Assembly: GCA_047972415.1 (NCBI GenBank)
Contig: JBKEAN010000181.1
Coordinates: 1 to 30,187 of the forward strand
Direction of reading: 5' to 3'
DNA: 30,187 bases
Source of the DNA: Mangrovibacterium sp047972415
Lineage (GTDB): Bacteria > Bacteroidota > Bacteroidia > Bacteroidales > Prolixibacteraceae
The position numbers were made by a program, and so were the translations under genes. Shown piece after piece: positions 15,451 through 22,485 of the stretch (within the stretch, counting starts at the first letter, position 1; every line of letters begins with the position of its first letter). The notes under the pieces were generated by a model. The model did no database searches and was not told the origin of the DNA. It was given only the letters and a program-made list of their open reading frames with translations.

Positions 15451-16293
15451 TTAAAGCGCGGCTGCAACAACAGTAGCCAAAGGGGTTGTGGGGCGGCCAA
15501 TTAATTTCGACAGTTGCTTTCCATCGTCAAACAAATCACCTTTTGAAGCCGAAGTATCCCAACTGGCAATGGCCGCAGCAAATCCTTCGGGAACGCCAAA
15601 TGATTTTAACTTATCGGCATAGTCCGTTTCCGACAAGTTCAGATATGGAATCTCTTTCCCTGCTTGCCGCGAAACCTCGGCTGCCAAATCGCTCAGCATG
15701 TATGCTGTATCACCGGCCAGCTCATACACCTTTCCCTCATGCCCTGCAGTTGTAAGCACCACGGCTGCGGCTTCGGCAAAGTCGGCCCGGGCAGCCGATG
15801 CAATTTTTCCGTTTCCGGCACTCCCGATAAAAGCCCCACCGGCCAATGCTCCGGCAATAGACCCCGTATAATTCTCGGTGTACCATCCATTTCGAAGAAT
15901 TGTATAGTTCAATCCCGATTTTAAAAGCGCTTGTTCGGTTTTAACGTGTTCTGCTGCCAAATTAAGTGACGAGGTATCAGCCCGAAGCAAACTGGTGTAA
16001 ACAATCGACTTTACGCCTGCCTTTTTTGCCGCTTCAATAACGTTGGCATGCTGTTCGGCACGTTGTCCAATTTCATTTCCCGAAATCAGCAACAAACGGT
16101 CGATGCCTGCTAACGCAGCAGCAAGGTTTTCAGCCTTTGTATAATCAAACGCACGTGATTCGATGCCTAAAATAGCCGCCTTTCCGGGGGTCCGAACTAA
16201 TGCAACCAATTCCGAAGCACCAACTTTAGCTTTTAAACTGGCAACAACCAATTGTCCTAACTGACCTGTTGCCCCTGTAATTCCTAGTTTCAT
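15451..16293 (-). CDS. qorB: NAD(P)H:quinone oxidoreductase QorB, 280 aa
   Basis: An atypical (NmrA-like) SDR matching E. coli QorB (YtfG) along its whole length: GITGATGQLGQLVV at 4-17 with GxxGxxG, LLLISGNEIGQRAEQHANVI, VYTSLLRADTSSLNLAAEHVKTEQALLKSGLNYTILRNGWYTENY, AGHEGKVYELAGD, and the C-terminal ASKGDLFDDGKQLSKLIGRPTTPLA. QorB reduces quinones with NADPH and is cytosolic. It has no YxxxK triad, as is normal for the family. The adjacent divergent gene encodes an HxlR regulator, as E. coli ytfG/ytfH (qorB/qorR), so the pair is probably a redox- or quinone-responsive unit. Start ATG at 16293 gives the right N-terminus. Confidence 0.93.
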   Translation of the reverse strand: MKLGITGATGQLGQLVVASLKAKVGASELVALVRTPGKAAILGIESRAFDYTKAENLAAALAGIDRLLLISGNEIGQRAEQHANVIEAAKKAGVKSIVYTSLLRADTSSLNLAAEHVKTEQALLKSGLNYTILRNGWYTENYTGSIAGALAGGAFIGSAGNGKIASAARADFAEAAAVVLTTAGHEGKVYELAGDTAYMLSDLAAEVSRQAGKEIPYLNLSETDYADKLKSFGVPEGFAAAIASWDTSASKGDLFDDGKQLSKLIGRPTTPLATVVAAAL

Positions 16294-16325
16294 CTTTTTT
16301 ATTTATTCGTTTATACATTTAGATT

Positions 16326-16542
16326 CATTCGTATAAAAATTTAATTTTCCATTTATGCTTTGTCACGTACTCATGGAATAGCCATTTATTCATTCTCGGT
16401 TTGTATGAGCTTAAGCCCTTATGGCTATTTCATTCGTATAAAAATTTAATTTTCCATTTATGCTTTGTCACGTACTCATGGAATAGCCATTTATTCATTT
16501 TCGGTTTGTATGAGCTTAAGCCCTTATGGCTATTTCATTCGT
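16326..16542. repeat. 105-bp tandem duplication between qorB and qorR
   Basis: Copy 1 is 16326-16430 and copy 2 is 16431-16535, followed by seven more bases of a third start (CATTCGT). The copies differ at one position only (ATTCTCGG versus ATTTTCGG). Each copy contains a 9-bp inverted repeat, AATAGCCAT...ATGGCTATT, about 40 bases apart, and a TTTATGCTTTG that is one base from a -7 box. The duplication doubles any operator or promoter in this divergent region. Near identity means it is recent or under conversion, and a copy-number change by slippage is likely. Confidence 0.92.
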
Positions 16543-16591
16543 CCGGAAATAACTTTTAACTGTTCAATTTTTATTTTCACGCCCTAATAAT

Positions 16592-16599
16592 TACTTTTG
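16592..16599 (+). promoter_or_regulatory. Putative -7 box (TACTTTTG) for qorR
   Basis: TACTTTTG matches TAnnTTTG exactly, 97 bases before the chosen GTG at 16697 and 55 bases before the alternative TTG at 16655. It lies just downstream of the duplicated 105-bp region, so that region would sit at the upstream regulatory position. A clear -33 TTG is not seen. Confidence 0.4.
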
Positions 16600-16696
16600 G
16601 TAAGTCAAAGTTATTTAGTTTGTATCTCAGAAACAAGAACGTACACATTGGTTATTGAGTTACCCGGATGTTAGTAATACTTATTTATATACGCTT

Positions 16697-17077
16697 GTGG
16701 AAGAAATAAATTTGAAAAAATATGCTGATGCGGAGGCCTGCCCTATCCGAAATGTCATTGACCGGATTGGAGACAAGTGGTCTATGCTGGTTTTGTTGCT
16801 TTTGGAAGAAGCCGGAATACTCCGGTTTTCAGAGATTCATAAAACAATTGAAACGATTTCGCAAAAGATGCTGACCGTTACTCTAAAAGCTCTTGAAGCA
16901 GACGGGTTGGTAAGCCGGACGGTATTTCCTCAAATTCCACCTCGGGTTGAATATAAATTGACAGACCGGGGAAAAAGCCTGATGCCTCATTTACACAGTT
17001 TGGTACACTGGGCTTCGGACAACCTAATGGCTATTCGCGAATCGCGCCAGCAATATCCCAAAGAGGTTAATAATTAA
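16697..17077 (+). CDS. qorR: HxlR/DUF24-family transcriptional regulator, QorR-like, 126 aa
   Basis: A winged helix-turn-helix regulator of the HxlR (DUF24) group: EACPIRNVIDRIGDKWSMLVLLLL, GILRFSEIHKTIETISQKMLTVTLKALEADGLVSRTVF, the wing VEYKLTDRGKSLMPHLHSLVHWA. Cys15 (EACPI) is the conserved redox-sensing Cys seen in YodB, HypR and QorR. It is divergent from qorB, exactly as in E. coli ytfH/ytfG, so it most likely represses qorB and itself until quinone or diamide stress modifies Cys15. The start is uncertain: GTG at 16697 gives the family's usual length, whereas TTG at 16655 adds 14 unusual residues. Termination may use the hairpin at 17191-17223. Confidence 0.88.
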   Translation: MEEINLKKYADAEACPIRNVIDRIGDKWSMLVLLLLEEAGILRFSEIHKTIETISQKMLTVTLKALEADGLVSRTVFPQIPPRVEYKLTDRGKSLMPHLHSLVHWASDNLMAIRESRQQYPKEVNN

Positions 17078-17190
17078 AACAAAATGGTCGCCCTCGGTGT
17101 ACACCGGTTGTTCAATTAGGGGTAAAAGGAAACAAAGAAAATTAGATTTTACCCGTTTGGAGGGGGTCAAAAATAAAGAAAGCGGAAGTC

Positions 17191-17230
17191 AATACCCGGA
17201 GAAGCAATGTTTCCCCGGGTATTTATTTCA
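17191..17230 (+). terminator. Probable terminator after qorR
   Basis: A stem AATACCCGG (17191-17199) pairs with CCGGGTATT (17215-17223) with a 15-base loop that has a further short pair, followed by TATTTCAATTT on the plus strand. It lies in the convergent gap between qorR and the next minus-strand gene. The T tract is broken, so efficiency may be modest. Confidence 0.55.
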
Positions 17231-17671
17231 ATTTCCCATCCAAAATATCATTGGCACAACAATAACAAGGGCAATAGCATAAATAGCCAAAACAATAATG
17301 GTTAAGATACCCATAAACTTAAACAGGCGGCGTAAATTAGCCATTCCCCGTGCCAATTGGTTTTCGTCGGCCCCGTCGATACCATAAATGGTTGCCTTGG
17401 CAAAGTTATAGAGGTAATACACCGGGAAAAAATACAAGGCTGCAATAAGCAGGTAAATAATCCCGAGCAAACCAAACGGCATGGGTGTATCCGCAAACTG
17501 GCTCAAGGCGCTCCCGGCCAGCATAACCCCAATACAAATGACCACCAGAATACCTATCATCACAAAGCCAACAATACTGAGAAACTTTGCCCATTTGGCA
17601 GCATCGCGCAAATCGCTGCGGACACTGGCGAGGCGAAACAATTTTTCTTCGGATTGAGTGAAATCTTCCAT
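17228..17671 (-). CDS. DUF5362-type small membrane protein, 147 aa
   Basis: Residues 1-28 are a polar N-terminus (SEEKLFRLASVRSDLRDAAKWAK). Four hydrophobic segments follow: about 29-53 (FLSIVGFVMIGILVVICIGVMLA), 66-89 (FGLLGIIYLLIAALYFFPVYYLYNFA) and 118-145 (MGILTIIVLAIYAIALVIVVPMIFW), the latter two perhaps each a long or split helix. Between them is a conserved-looking loop (ENQLARGMANLRRLFKF). This pattern is that of DUF5362 inner-membrane proteins, of unknown function, common in Bacteroidota. Head-to-head with nothing; the next minus-strand gene lies 100 bp upstream, so they may or may not share a transcript. Confidence 0.72.
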   Translation of the reverse strand: MEDFTQSEEKLFRLASVRSDLRDAAKWAKFLSIVGFVMIGILVVICIGVMLAGSALSQFADTPMPFGLLGIIYLLIAALYFFPVYYLYNFAKATIYGIDGADENQLARGMANLRRLFKFMGILTIIVLAIYAIALVIVVPMIFWMGN

Positions 17672-17770
17672 CGTGTTGAATTTTTAGTTACTATTTAGTT
17701 TCAATACATTAAAGACACTTTATTTTTTCCCGTACGCTTCAACCCGAACGGATTGTCGCAATGGTGCAAT

Positions 17771-18256
17771 TCAAAACCGGAGTGCCAAGCCCAAGCCATC
17801 GGCTGTAACCTGCAAGTTCAACTCGGTTTTGGGTTGATAGTTTGTGCTGCCAATACTTTCGTTATACCCATCAACCGCTTGTTGCGATTGCCGGGTACTT
17901 TTACTCGCAAACGGAATGGAAATACCCACCAAGCCAGCTCCAACCCCCGCCATTACCCAATCGGGGTCGCCCCCGGCTATGGCTGCACCCAGCGGCCAGC
18001 CAATCATAAAACCGCCCGCTGCGCCAAATACAGCTGCCCATGTGTTGTTTGCCCGTGCCGATTTCATCAGTTGGTAGGCTTCGGGGGTAGGTTCCATCAG
18101 TTTTACAACCTGATTGATGGTTAAACGCTTTTCGGCCTGGAAAAACTGGTTACTCCCAAAGCTTTTTTTCACTGTTATCTGTCCGGGGTTCGTTTGTGCT
18201 ATTGCTGCAAAAAGGCTCAGCAACATCAACCCCAAAACAAGAGAGGTCCGTTTCAT
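17771..18256 (-). CDS. Secreted protein with a glycine-rich hydrophobic hairpin, 161 aa
   Basis: Not assigned to a named family. A Sec signal peptide is clear (KRTSLVLGLMLLSLFAAIAQ, residues 2-21). The mature part starts polar, then has a glycine-rich hydrophobic hairpin at about 74-113 (AAVFGAAGGFMIGWPLGAAIAGG...WVMAGVGAGLVGISIPFA) resembling glycine-zipper envelope proteins. The end (LNLQVTADGLGLALRF) has the alternating pattern and terminal Phe of an outer-membrane strand. It could insert into the outer membrane, but this is inference. No start competitor exists; the ATG at 18256 is followed directly by the signal peptide. Confidence 0.7.
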   Translation of the reverse strand: MKRTSLVLGLMLLSLFAAIAQTNPGQITVKKSFGSNQFFQAEKRLTINQVVKLMEPTPEAYQLMKSARANNTWAAVFGAAGGFMIGWPLGAAIAGGDPDWVMAGVGAGLVGISIPFASKSTRQSQQAVDGYNESIGSTNYQPKTELNLQVTADGLGLALRF

Positions 18257-18601
18257 CGGTTTTAGTTTTATAGTTATTTAATTGCAAGTCAATTTTTCTG
18301 GGTTCAGCTATCTCATCGTCCACTATCAACAACGCTCCAATTCACTCATGTTAAATCCATTCCACTTATACCCTTCTCTTTTCGAATATACAAAATGTAA
18401 CAATCTGAACATTATCATACTCCTTATTTAGTATGATTCTACCCAAGCGTTGCCTGTCGGTATTTTTACCAATGTTCTGTATTCTGTCGTTAAACACCAT
18501 TCAATAGAAAAACGAAAGTACTCAGATGTAACAGAGGCTGGCTCCTGAAGATTTCAAACCAACGGAAATTCGGAGCTTACCGAATTGTTGAGCGATAATT
18601 A
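18257..18601. other. Gene-free region before glf
   Basis: About 345 bases contain no supported gene. One 8-bp inverted repeat (ATCATACT at 18414-18421 with AGTATGAT at 18430-18437) forms a weak hairpin without a T run. The right edge carries the glf promoter box. Confidence 0.6.
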
Positions 18602-18609
18602 TATCTTTG
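18602..18609 (+). promoter_or_regulatory. Putative -7 box (TATCTTTG) for glf operon
   Basis: TATCTTTG matches TAnnTTTG exactly and ends 20 bases before the glf ATG. The convergent rfbF gene has a perfect -7 box at the same 20-base distance from its start. A -33 TTG at canonical spacing is not visible. Confidence 0.5.
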
Positions 18610-18629
18610 TCAAAAAGCAGTATTAATTT

Positions 18630-19739
18630 ATGGTTGATTACCTCATTGTAGGCGCCGGCCTGTATGGTTCAGTTATTGCGCATGAGTGCCGAAAGCGCGG
18701 TTATTCTTGCCTAGTACTGGAAAAACGCGACCACCTGGGTGGAAACATTTATTGCAAACAAGTAAACGACATTTCTGTCCACTGGTATGGTGCACACATT
18801 TTTCACACATCAAATAAACGGGTGTGGGATTACGTGAACCAGTTTGTTGAGTTTAACCACTATGTAAACGCACCAATTGCCAACTACAAAGGCGAGCTTT
18901 ATAACCTGCCGTTCAACATGAACACGTTTTACCAGCTGTGGAAGGTAAAAACCCCGGACGAAGCCAAATTGAAAATAGCCGAACAAACGGCAAAATACAA
19001 AGGTATTGAACCCGAAAACCTGGAAGAAACAGCGTTGCAACTGGTTGGCGAAGATATTTACATTAAACTGATTAAAGGATATACCGAAAAACAGTGGGGC
19101 AAAAAAGCGACTGAAATTCCGCCTTTCATCATCAAACGCCTGCCTTTGCGCTTTACCTTCGACAATAATTACTTTAACGATCCTTACCAGGGAATCCCGA
19201 AAGGAGGCTACAACAAGCTGATTGAATCGCTACTCGAAGGCATTCAGGTTGAATTGAACACCGATTTCCTATCGAACAAAGAACACTGGATGCAACAAGC
19301 CCGAAAAGTGGTATACACCGGGGAAATTGATCGTTTTTTCGGTTACGAACTGGGCCATTTAGAATACCGGAGCCTTCGGTTCGAACACGAACTTTTGGAA
19401 AACACCGATAATTACCAGGGTAATGCCGTGGTAAATTACACTGAATACGAAGTGCCCTACACCCGGATTATTGAACACAAGCATTTTGATTTTGGCCAGC
19501 AGAAGGACACCTTTATCAGCCGCGAATATTCAATTGATCCAGCACCCGGAGTTGACCCATATTACCCGATTAACGACAAGCGAAACAACGAACTTTACGA
19601 AGCTTATAAAAACAAAGTCGCCACGTTTCCGAAAATTCACGTTGGCGGCCGGCTCGGAGCCTACCGGTATTACAATATGGATCAGGTTATTGAAGCCGCC
19701 CTTCTCGATTGGGAAATGAATTTAAACAAGTTATTATGA
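18630..19739 (+). CDS. glf: UDP-galactopyranose mutase, 369 aa
   Basis: A flavoenzyme that converts UDP-galactopyranose to UDP-galactofuranose, the donor for galactofuranose in surface glycans. The N-terminal FAD motif VDYLIVGAGLYGSVIAHEC is at 2-20, then LEKRDHLGGNIY. The family loop WYGAHIFHTSNKRVWDYVNQF (about 52-72), YTEKQWG and LPLRFTFDNNYFNDPYQGIPKGGYNKL are diagnostic, and the end holds the substrate-binding VVNYTE..YTRIIEHKHF and GRLGAYRYYNMDQVI. Length is normal. It is the first of three genes linked by 4-bp ATGA overlaps, the next two being glycosyltransferases, so galactofuranose is probably part of the glycan they build. Confidence 0.96.
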   Translation: MVDYLIVGAGLYGSVIAHECRKRGYSCLVLEKRDHLGGNIYCKQVNDISVHWYGAHIFHTSNKRVWDYVNQFVEFNHYVNAPIANYKGELYNLPFNMNTFYQLWKVKTPDEAKLKIAEQTAKYKGIEPENLEETALQLVGEDIYIKLIKGYTEKQWGKKATEIPPFIIKRLPLRFTFDNNYFNDPYQGIPKGGYNKLIESLLEGIQVELNTDFLSNKEHWMQQARKVVYTGEIDRFFGYELGHLEYRSLRFEHELLENTDNYQGNAVVNYTEYEVPYTRIIEHKHFDFGQQKDTFISREYSIDPAPGVDPYYPINDKRNNELYEAYKNKVATFPKIHVGGRLGAYRYYNMDQVIEAALLDWEMNLNKLL

Positions 19740-20521
19740 GCATCTACATTGCTTTTCACAAACCTTATCCGCGCCTGACTGACGACCCTGAATATGTTGG
19801 GTTACATGTTGGCAAAGCCCTTTCGCAAACCGAATTAGGGATGATTGGCGACAATACGGGAGATCACATCTCGGAGAAAAACCGGAACTACTCGGAACTT
19901 ACCGCTTTGTACTGGCTATGGAAAAATAACCACGACGAGCGAGTGGGCCTGGTTCATTACAGGCGTTATTTTTTTGCCAAGAACCCCACGTGGAAAATGA
20001 AACTAAAAAAATGGGGAGAAGCATTAATCGGCCATTACAGCCGTCGATTTGGCGTTCACTATCTGACCAACTCTGCTGCGGCAGAACTGATACTTACCGG
20101 GGATGAAATGAATGCGTTGATGAAAAACTATGATGCCGTTATTCCGGTACGCCGAAAATTGCGCTACTCCGTTTACGAACAGTATGCCCGGAAACATCAT
20201 AGTTCCGATTTGGACATGGTCCGCCGGATTATCGGCGAGCAAGATGCCTCGTACCTCGACGCTTTTGATGTTGTTATGCAGCAAAAGCAAATTCTGCACT
20301 GCAACATGTTCCTGATGAAGCGGGGATTGTTTGACGGCTATATGTCGTGGCTATTTGCTGTTTTGTTTGAACTTGAAAAACGGATCGATATTTCGGGCTA
20401 CGACAATTATCAGAAACGGATTTTTGGTTTCTTATCGGAGCGCTTGCTCGACGTTTGGCTACTAAAAAACAACGTCAATTATACCCAACTGCCTGTATTG
20501 TATTTTAAGCGAATAGAATGA
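19736..20521 (+). CDS. DUF4422 glycosyltransferase, 261 aa
   Basis: DUF4422 proteins are putative glycosyltransferases of capsule and O-antigen loci. Visible: IYIAFHKPYP at the N-terminus, the family block GDNTGDHISEKNRNYSELTALYWLWKN at 38-64, and VGLVHYRRYFF with HYRRYF at 74-79, probably involved in donor binding. Later, HCNMFLMKRGLFDGYMSWLFAVLFELEKRI and RIFGFLSERLLDVWL complete the family pattern. Start chosen at the ATG that overlaps the glf stop (ATGA), since MSIYIAFHKP is the normal beginning; a longer frame begins at 19709. Several members act with UDP-galactofuranose loci, which fits the neighbour glf, but the donor is inferred. Confidence 0.88.
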   Translation: MSIYIAFHKPYPRLTDDPEYVGLHVGKALSQTELGMIGDNTGDHISEKNRNYSELTALYWLWKNNHDERVGLVHYRRYFFAKNPTWKMKLKKWGEALIGHYSRRFGVHYLTNSAAAELILTGDEMNALMKNYDAVIPVRRKLRYSVYEQYARKHHSSDLDMVRRIIGEQDASYLDAFDVVMQQKQILHCNMFLMKRGLFDGYMSWLFAVLFELEKRIDISGYDNYQKRIFGFLSERLLDVWLLKNNVNYTQLPVLYFKRIE

Positions 20522-21498
20522 CCCCAACGAATAACATCATCCTTTCAATCTGCATCCCAACCTATAACCGGGCCCCCATTTTGAATGAAACTATCCGGCG
20601 CATTACATCGGACGAAGGTTTCGACAGTGAAGTTGAACTCATTATATCAGACAACTGTTCGCCCGACAATACACAGGAAGTAGTGGAACAGTACACCCGG
20701 AATTATCCCAACGTCAGGTATTTCAGAAACAGCGAGAACGTGCACGACAGGAACTGTTCCCTTGCACTAGGCCGCGCTTCGGGGCACTATGCCAAGCTGC
20801 AAAACGATTATTTTGCATTTAAAAAAGGCGCTTTGGATTTGATGAAAAGACGGATAAAAGAAAACCTTCGGGATAAAACACCTCTTTTTTTTACCGGCGA
20901 TACCATTTATACCAAGGAAAAAAAAGAAGTGATTTACTGTAATTCGCTGAACGATTATATCCGGGCGGTTTCAACGTTCACCACTTTTTTGAGCAACTTT
21001 GGCGCTTTCCGTGACGACATCAGCAATTTAAATGACATTGATAAATACGTGCCGCTTCGATTGCCCCAATGCGACTGGACTTACCAAATAGTTGCCCGTC
21101 ACAAAAAGTGTATTATATACGACACCGATATTTACGACAAAGTTCCTGTGCCCTTGGGAGTCCGGAGCGGGTACAACTGGTTTCAGATTCACCTTGATAA
21201 CTATTATCAGATTTTGGAACCCTATGTAGAACAGGGACATGTTTCGAAAAAAACAATAGCGAACGATAAGAAAAACTTGCTGAAACACTTCAATTCGGCG
21301 CTGGTAAAAACATACATCTACAACCACAATCCGAACTGGAAATTTGAAACCCGGGGAACAACTTCGTTATTGTGGAAACATTACAAAAGGGAAGGTATTT
21401 TTTACCGGTACGCGCTTATTTATCCGTTTGCCCTTTTATTGTCGCCATTGTACATTCTCGGTGCAACCATAAAACAGGCCCTAAAATCCCGACGGTAA
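20518..21498 (+). CDS. GT2-family glycosyltransferase, 326 aa
   Basis: The N-terminus LSICIPTYNRAPILNETIRRI and VELIISDNCSPDNTQEVVEQY are classic GT-A/GT2 nucleotide-sugar binding elements. The usual metal-binding DxD position reads KLQNDYF (about 100-106), so only one acidic residue is present. NFGAFRDDISNLN and LPQCDWTYQIVARHKKC are acceptor-side elements. The C-terminal 30 residues include a hydrophobic segment (YRYALIYPFALLLSPLYILGATI) that probably associates with the membrane. It overlaps the previous gene by ATGA, so glf, DUF4422 and this gene form one operon. Its sugar donor is unknown. Confidence 0.87.
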   Translation: MTPTNNIILSICIPTYNRAPILNETIRRITSDEGFDSEVELIISDNCSPDNTQEVVEQYTRNYPNVRYFRNSENVHDRNCSLALGRASGHYAKLQNDYFAFKKGALDLMKRRIKENLRDKTPLFFTGDTIYTKEKKEVIYCNSLNDYIRAVSTFTTFLSNFGAFRDDISNLNDIDKYVPLRLPQCDWTYQIVARHKKCIIYDTDIYDKVPVPLGVRSGYNWFQIHLDNYYQILEPYVEQGHVSKKTIANDKKNLLKHFNSALVKTYIYNHNPNWKFETRGTTSLLWKHYKREGIFYRYALIYPFALLLSPLYILGATIKQALKSRR

Positions 21499-21559
21499 CA
21501 TAAACCCGCTAATTAATTAGTCAAAGAACCTTCGCATTTCAGCGTTCACCCGCCTATTC

Positions 21560-21673
21560 CCCCCTTTAGCTGCTGCACGATTGCACCGCGTGGTTTTGTC
21601 ACTCATTTATTTGTCTATCGATTGTAGTTCAAATTTCGATTGTACAAAGCAATGCAATCGTACGAAAGTAGGG
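21560..21673. repeat. Second inverted pair of the short palindromic REP-like element
   Basis: The left copy (about 21560-21597) contains GCACGATTGCACCGCGTGG followed by TTTT. The right copy (about 21646-21673) is in reverse orientation and more degenerate, with core GCAATGCAATCGTACG. Both carry a pyrimidine-rich flank outside the core on the element's 5' side, like the pair at 2984-3245. Spacing is about 50 bases between the copies. The window contains no transposase gene to account for its spread. Confidence 0.6.
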
Positions 21674-21684
21674 ATGTTAGTTAG

Positions 21685-21897
21685 TCAAACGTGGAAAATT
21701 TGATTTTTCAGGTTTGACGATATAAACCTTTTTTTTGTACAACGGAGCATCTTCTTTAATATCTGTTGCACCTTTTTTGTGCAACGGAGCATCTTTTTTA
21801 ATATCCGTTGCTTCTTTTTTATGCAACGGAGCATCTTTTTAGTGCATCGTTGCATCTTTTTTATACAACGATGCATCTTTTTTAATATCTGTTGCAC
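21685..21897 (-). pseudogene. Basic heptad-repeat reading frame, 70 aa, doubtful gene
   Basis: The frame starts with GTG at 21897 and encodes eight seven-residue units (MQQILKK, MHRCIKK, MQRCTKK, MLRCIKK and so on), then a short non-repetitive end RFISSNLKNQIFHV. Each unit ends in Lys-Lys and is rich in Arg and Cys. No upstream non-repeat protein is attached, no promoter is evident, and it lies downstream of a strong terminator, so translation is doubtful. It is listed because it parallels the array at 692-1117, also 21 bp per unit and Lys-rich on the minus strand. Confidence 0.3.
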
Positions 21898-21912
21898 CTT
21901 TTTTGTGCAACT
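21730..21912. repeat. 21-bp repeat array in which alternate units form hairpins (42-bp period)
   Basis: About eight and a half units of 21 bp contain CTTTTTT tracts. Four perfect stems are present: GTTGCAC/GTGCAAC at 21765-21785, TCCGTTGC/GCAACGGA at 21804-21830, GCATCGTTG/CAACGATGC at 21844-21874, and GTTGCAC/GTGCAAC at 21891-21911. Their centres fall at 21775, 21817, 21859 and 21901, exactly 42 bp apart. Complementary substitutions on both arms (the second and third stems differ from the first yet remain paired) suggest that base pairing has been maintained. Confidence 0.85.
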
Positions 21913-21957
21913 TTTGGATTTGCTAGTTCTGCGTTTGGGTAAAACCGGGGTAAGAGC

Positions 21958-21991
21958 AAAAAAAATAGCACAGCCGCGAATGGCCGTGCTA
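21958..21991 (-). terminator. Rho-independent terminator of the 156-aa gene
   Basis: On the minus strand a stem AGCACGGCC/GGCTGTGCT (21967-21975 with 21982-21990, one G-U pair) is extended by one A-T pair and followed by A and eight T. The plus strand also has a five-T run after it (21993-21997), so it may work in both directions and separate the two convergent polysaccharide operons. Confidence 0.88.
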
Positions 21992-22014
21992 CTTTTTGCA
22001 GATTGGGCAGGCTT

Positions 22015-22485
22015 TTAACCGGCATTCGGGCTTTTGCGTTTGCTTTTGGCAAAGCGCTCTTTCAGGTCGTCGTAAATTGGTTTCGAATCGGCCACGCCTC
22101 GTTTGGCAGCATCTTTTACTGCATTGTAAACGCTAAGGGCTGCGGTGTAACTTTCGGAGCCGGCTTCGAGGGTTGTGTCGTTCAGGTTTTGGTACAACTG
22201 CTGCACCGGGCGCAACATGCCCAAAAGGCGTTCCCAGGTATCCATGTCGCTTTTAAAATCATCCACATTCAGGTAGGCTGGAACAAACTTTGGATTGGCC
22301 TGGCTGTATTCGAGGCATTTTTTTACAAACGGCGAAGTACCATCGCCCATTTTGGGCAAGGCCCTGCGTTCGTCAACACTAAGCGGGGTAATGTAAGGCG
22401 CAATTAAATCTCCTGCTTCTTTAATTTTCAGCAAAACTTCGGAAGCAATGTTCTCCGGAATACTTGTTCTGATTCTGTTTTCCAT
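22015..22485 (-). CDS. Conserved-looking cytosolic protein of unknown function, 156 aa
   Basis: I do not recognise a named family. The protein is soluble and largely helical: ASEVLLKIKEAGDLIAPYITPLSVDERRALPKMGDG, then KKCLEYSQANPKFVPAYLNVDDFKSDMDTWERLLGMLRPVQQLYQNLNDTTLEAGSESYTAALSVYNAVKDAAKRG, and a basic C-terminus (ADSKPIYDDLKERFAKSKRKSPNAG). It has no signal peptide or TM helix. It sits after the transketolase gene in the same direction but with an 87-bp gap, and it has its own strong terminator. It is likely to be lineage-specific. The 21-bp array lies immediately beyond its terminator. Confidence 0.75.
   Translation of the reverse strand: MENRIRTSIPENIASEVLLKIKEAGDLIAPYITPLSVDERRALPKMGDGTSPFVKKCLEYSQANPKFVPAYLNVDDFKSDMDTWERLLGMLRPVQQLYQNLNDTTLEAGSESYTAALSVYNAVKDAAKRGVADSKPIYDDLKERFAKSKRKSPNAG

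Noticed and set aside
17095..17106. Perfect 12-bp palindrome CGGTGTACACCG after qorR
   Set aside because: A single short palindrome in a convergent gap, with no second copy in the window to suggest a regulator site.
18414..18437. ATCATACT/AGTATGAT inverted repeat as a terminator or operator
   Set aside because: Weak AT-rich stem, no T run, and too far from the promoter box to argue for regulation.
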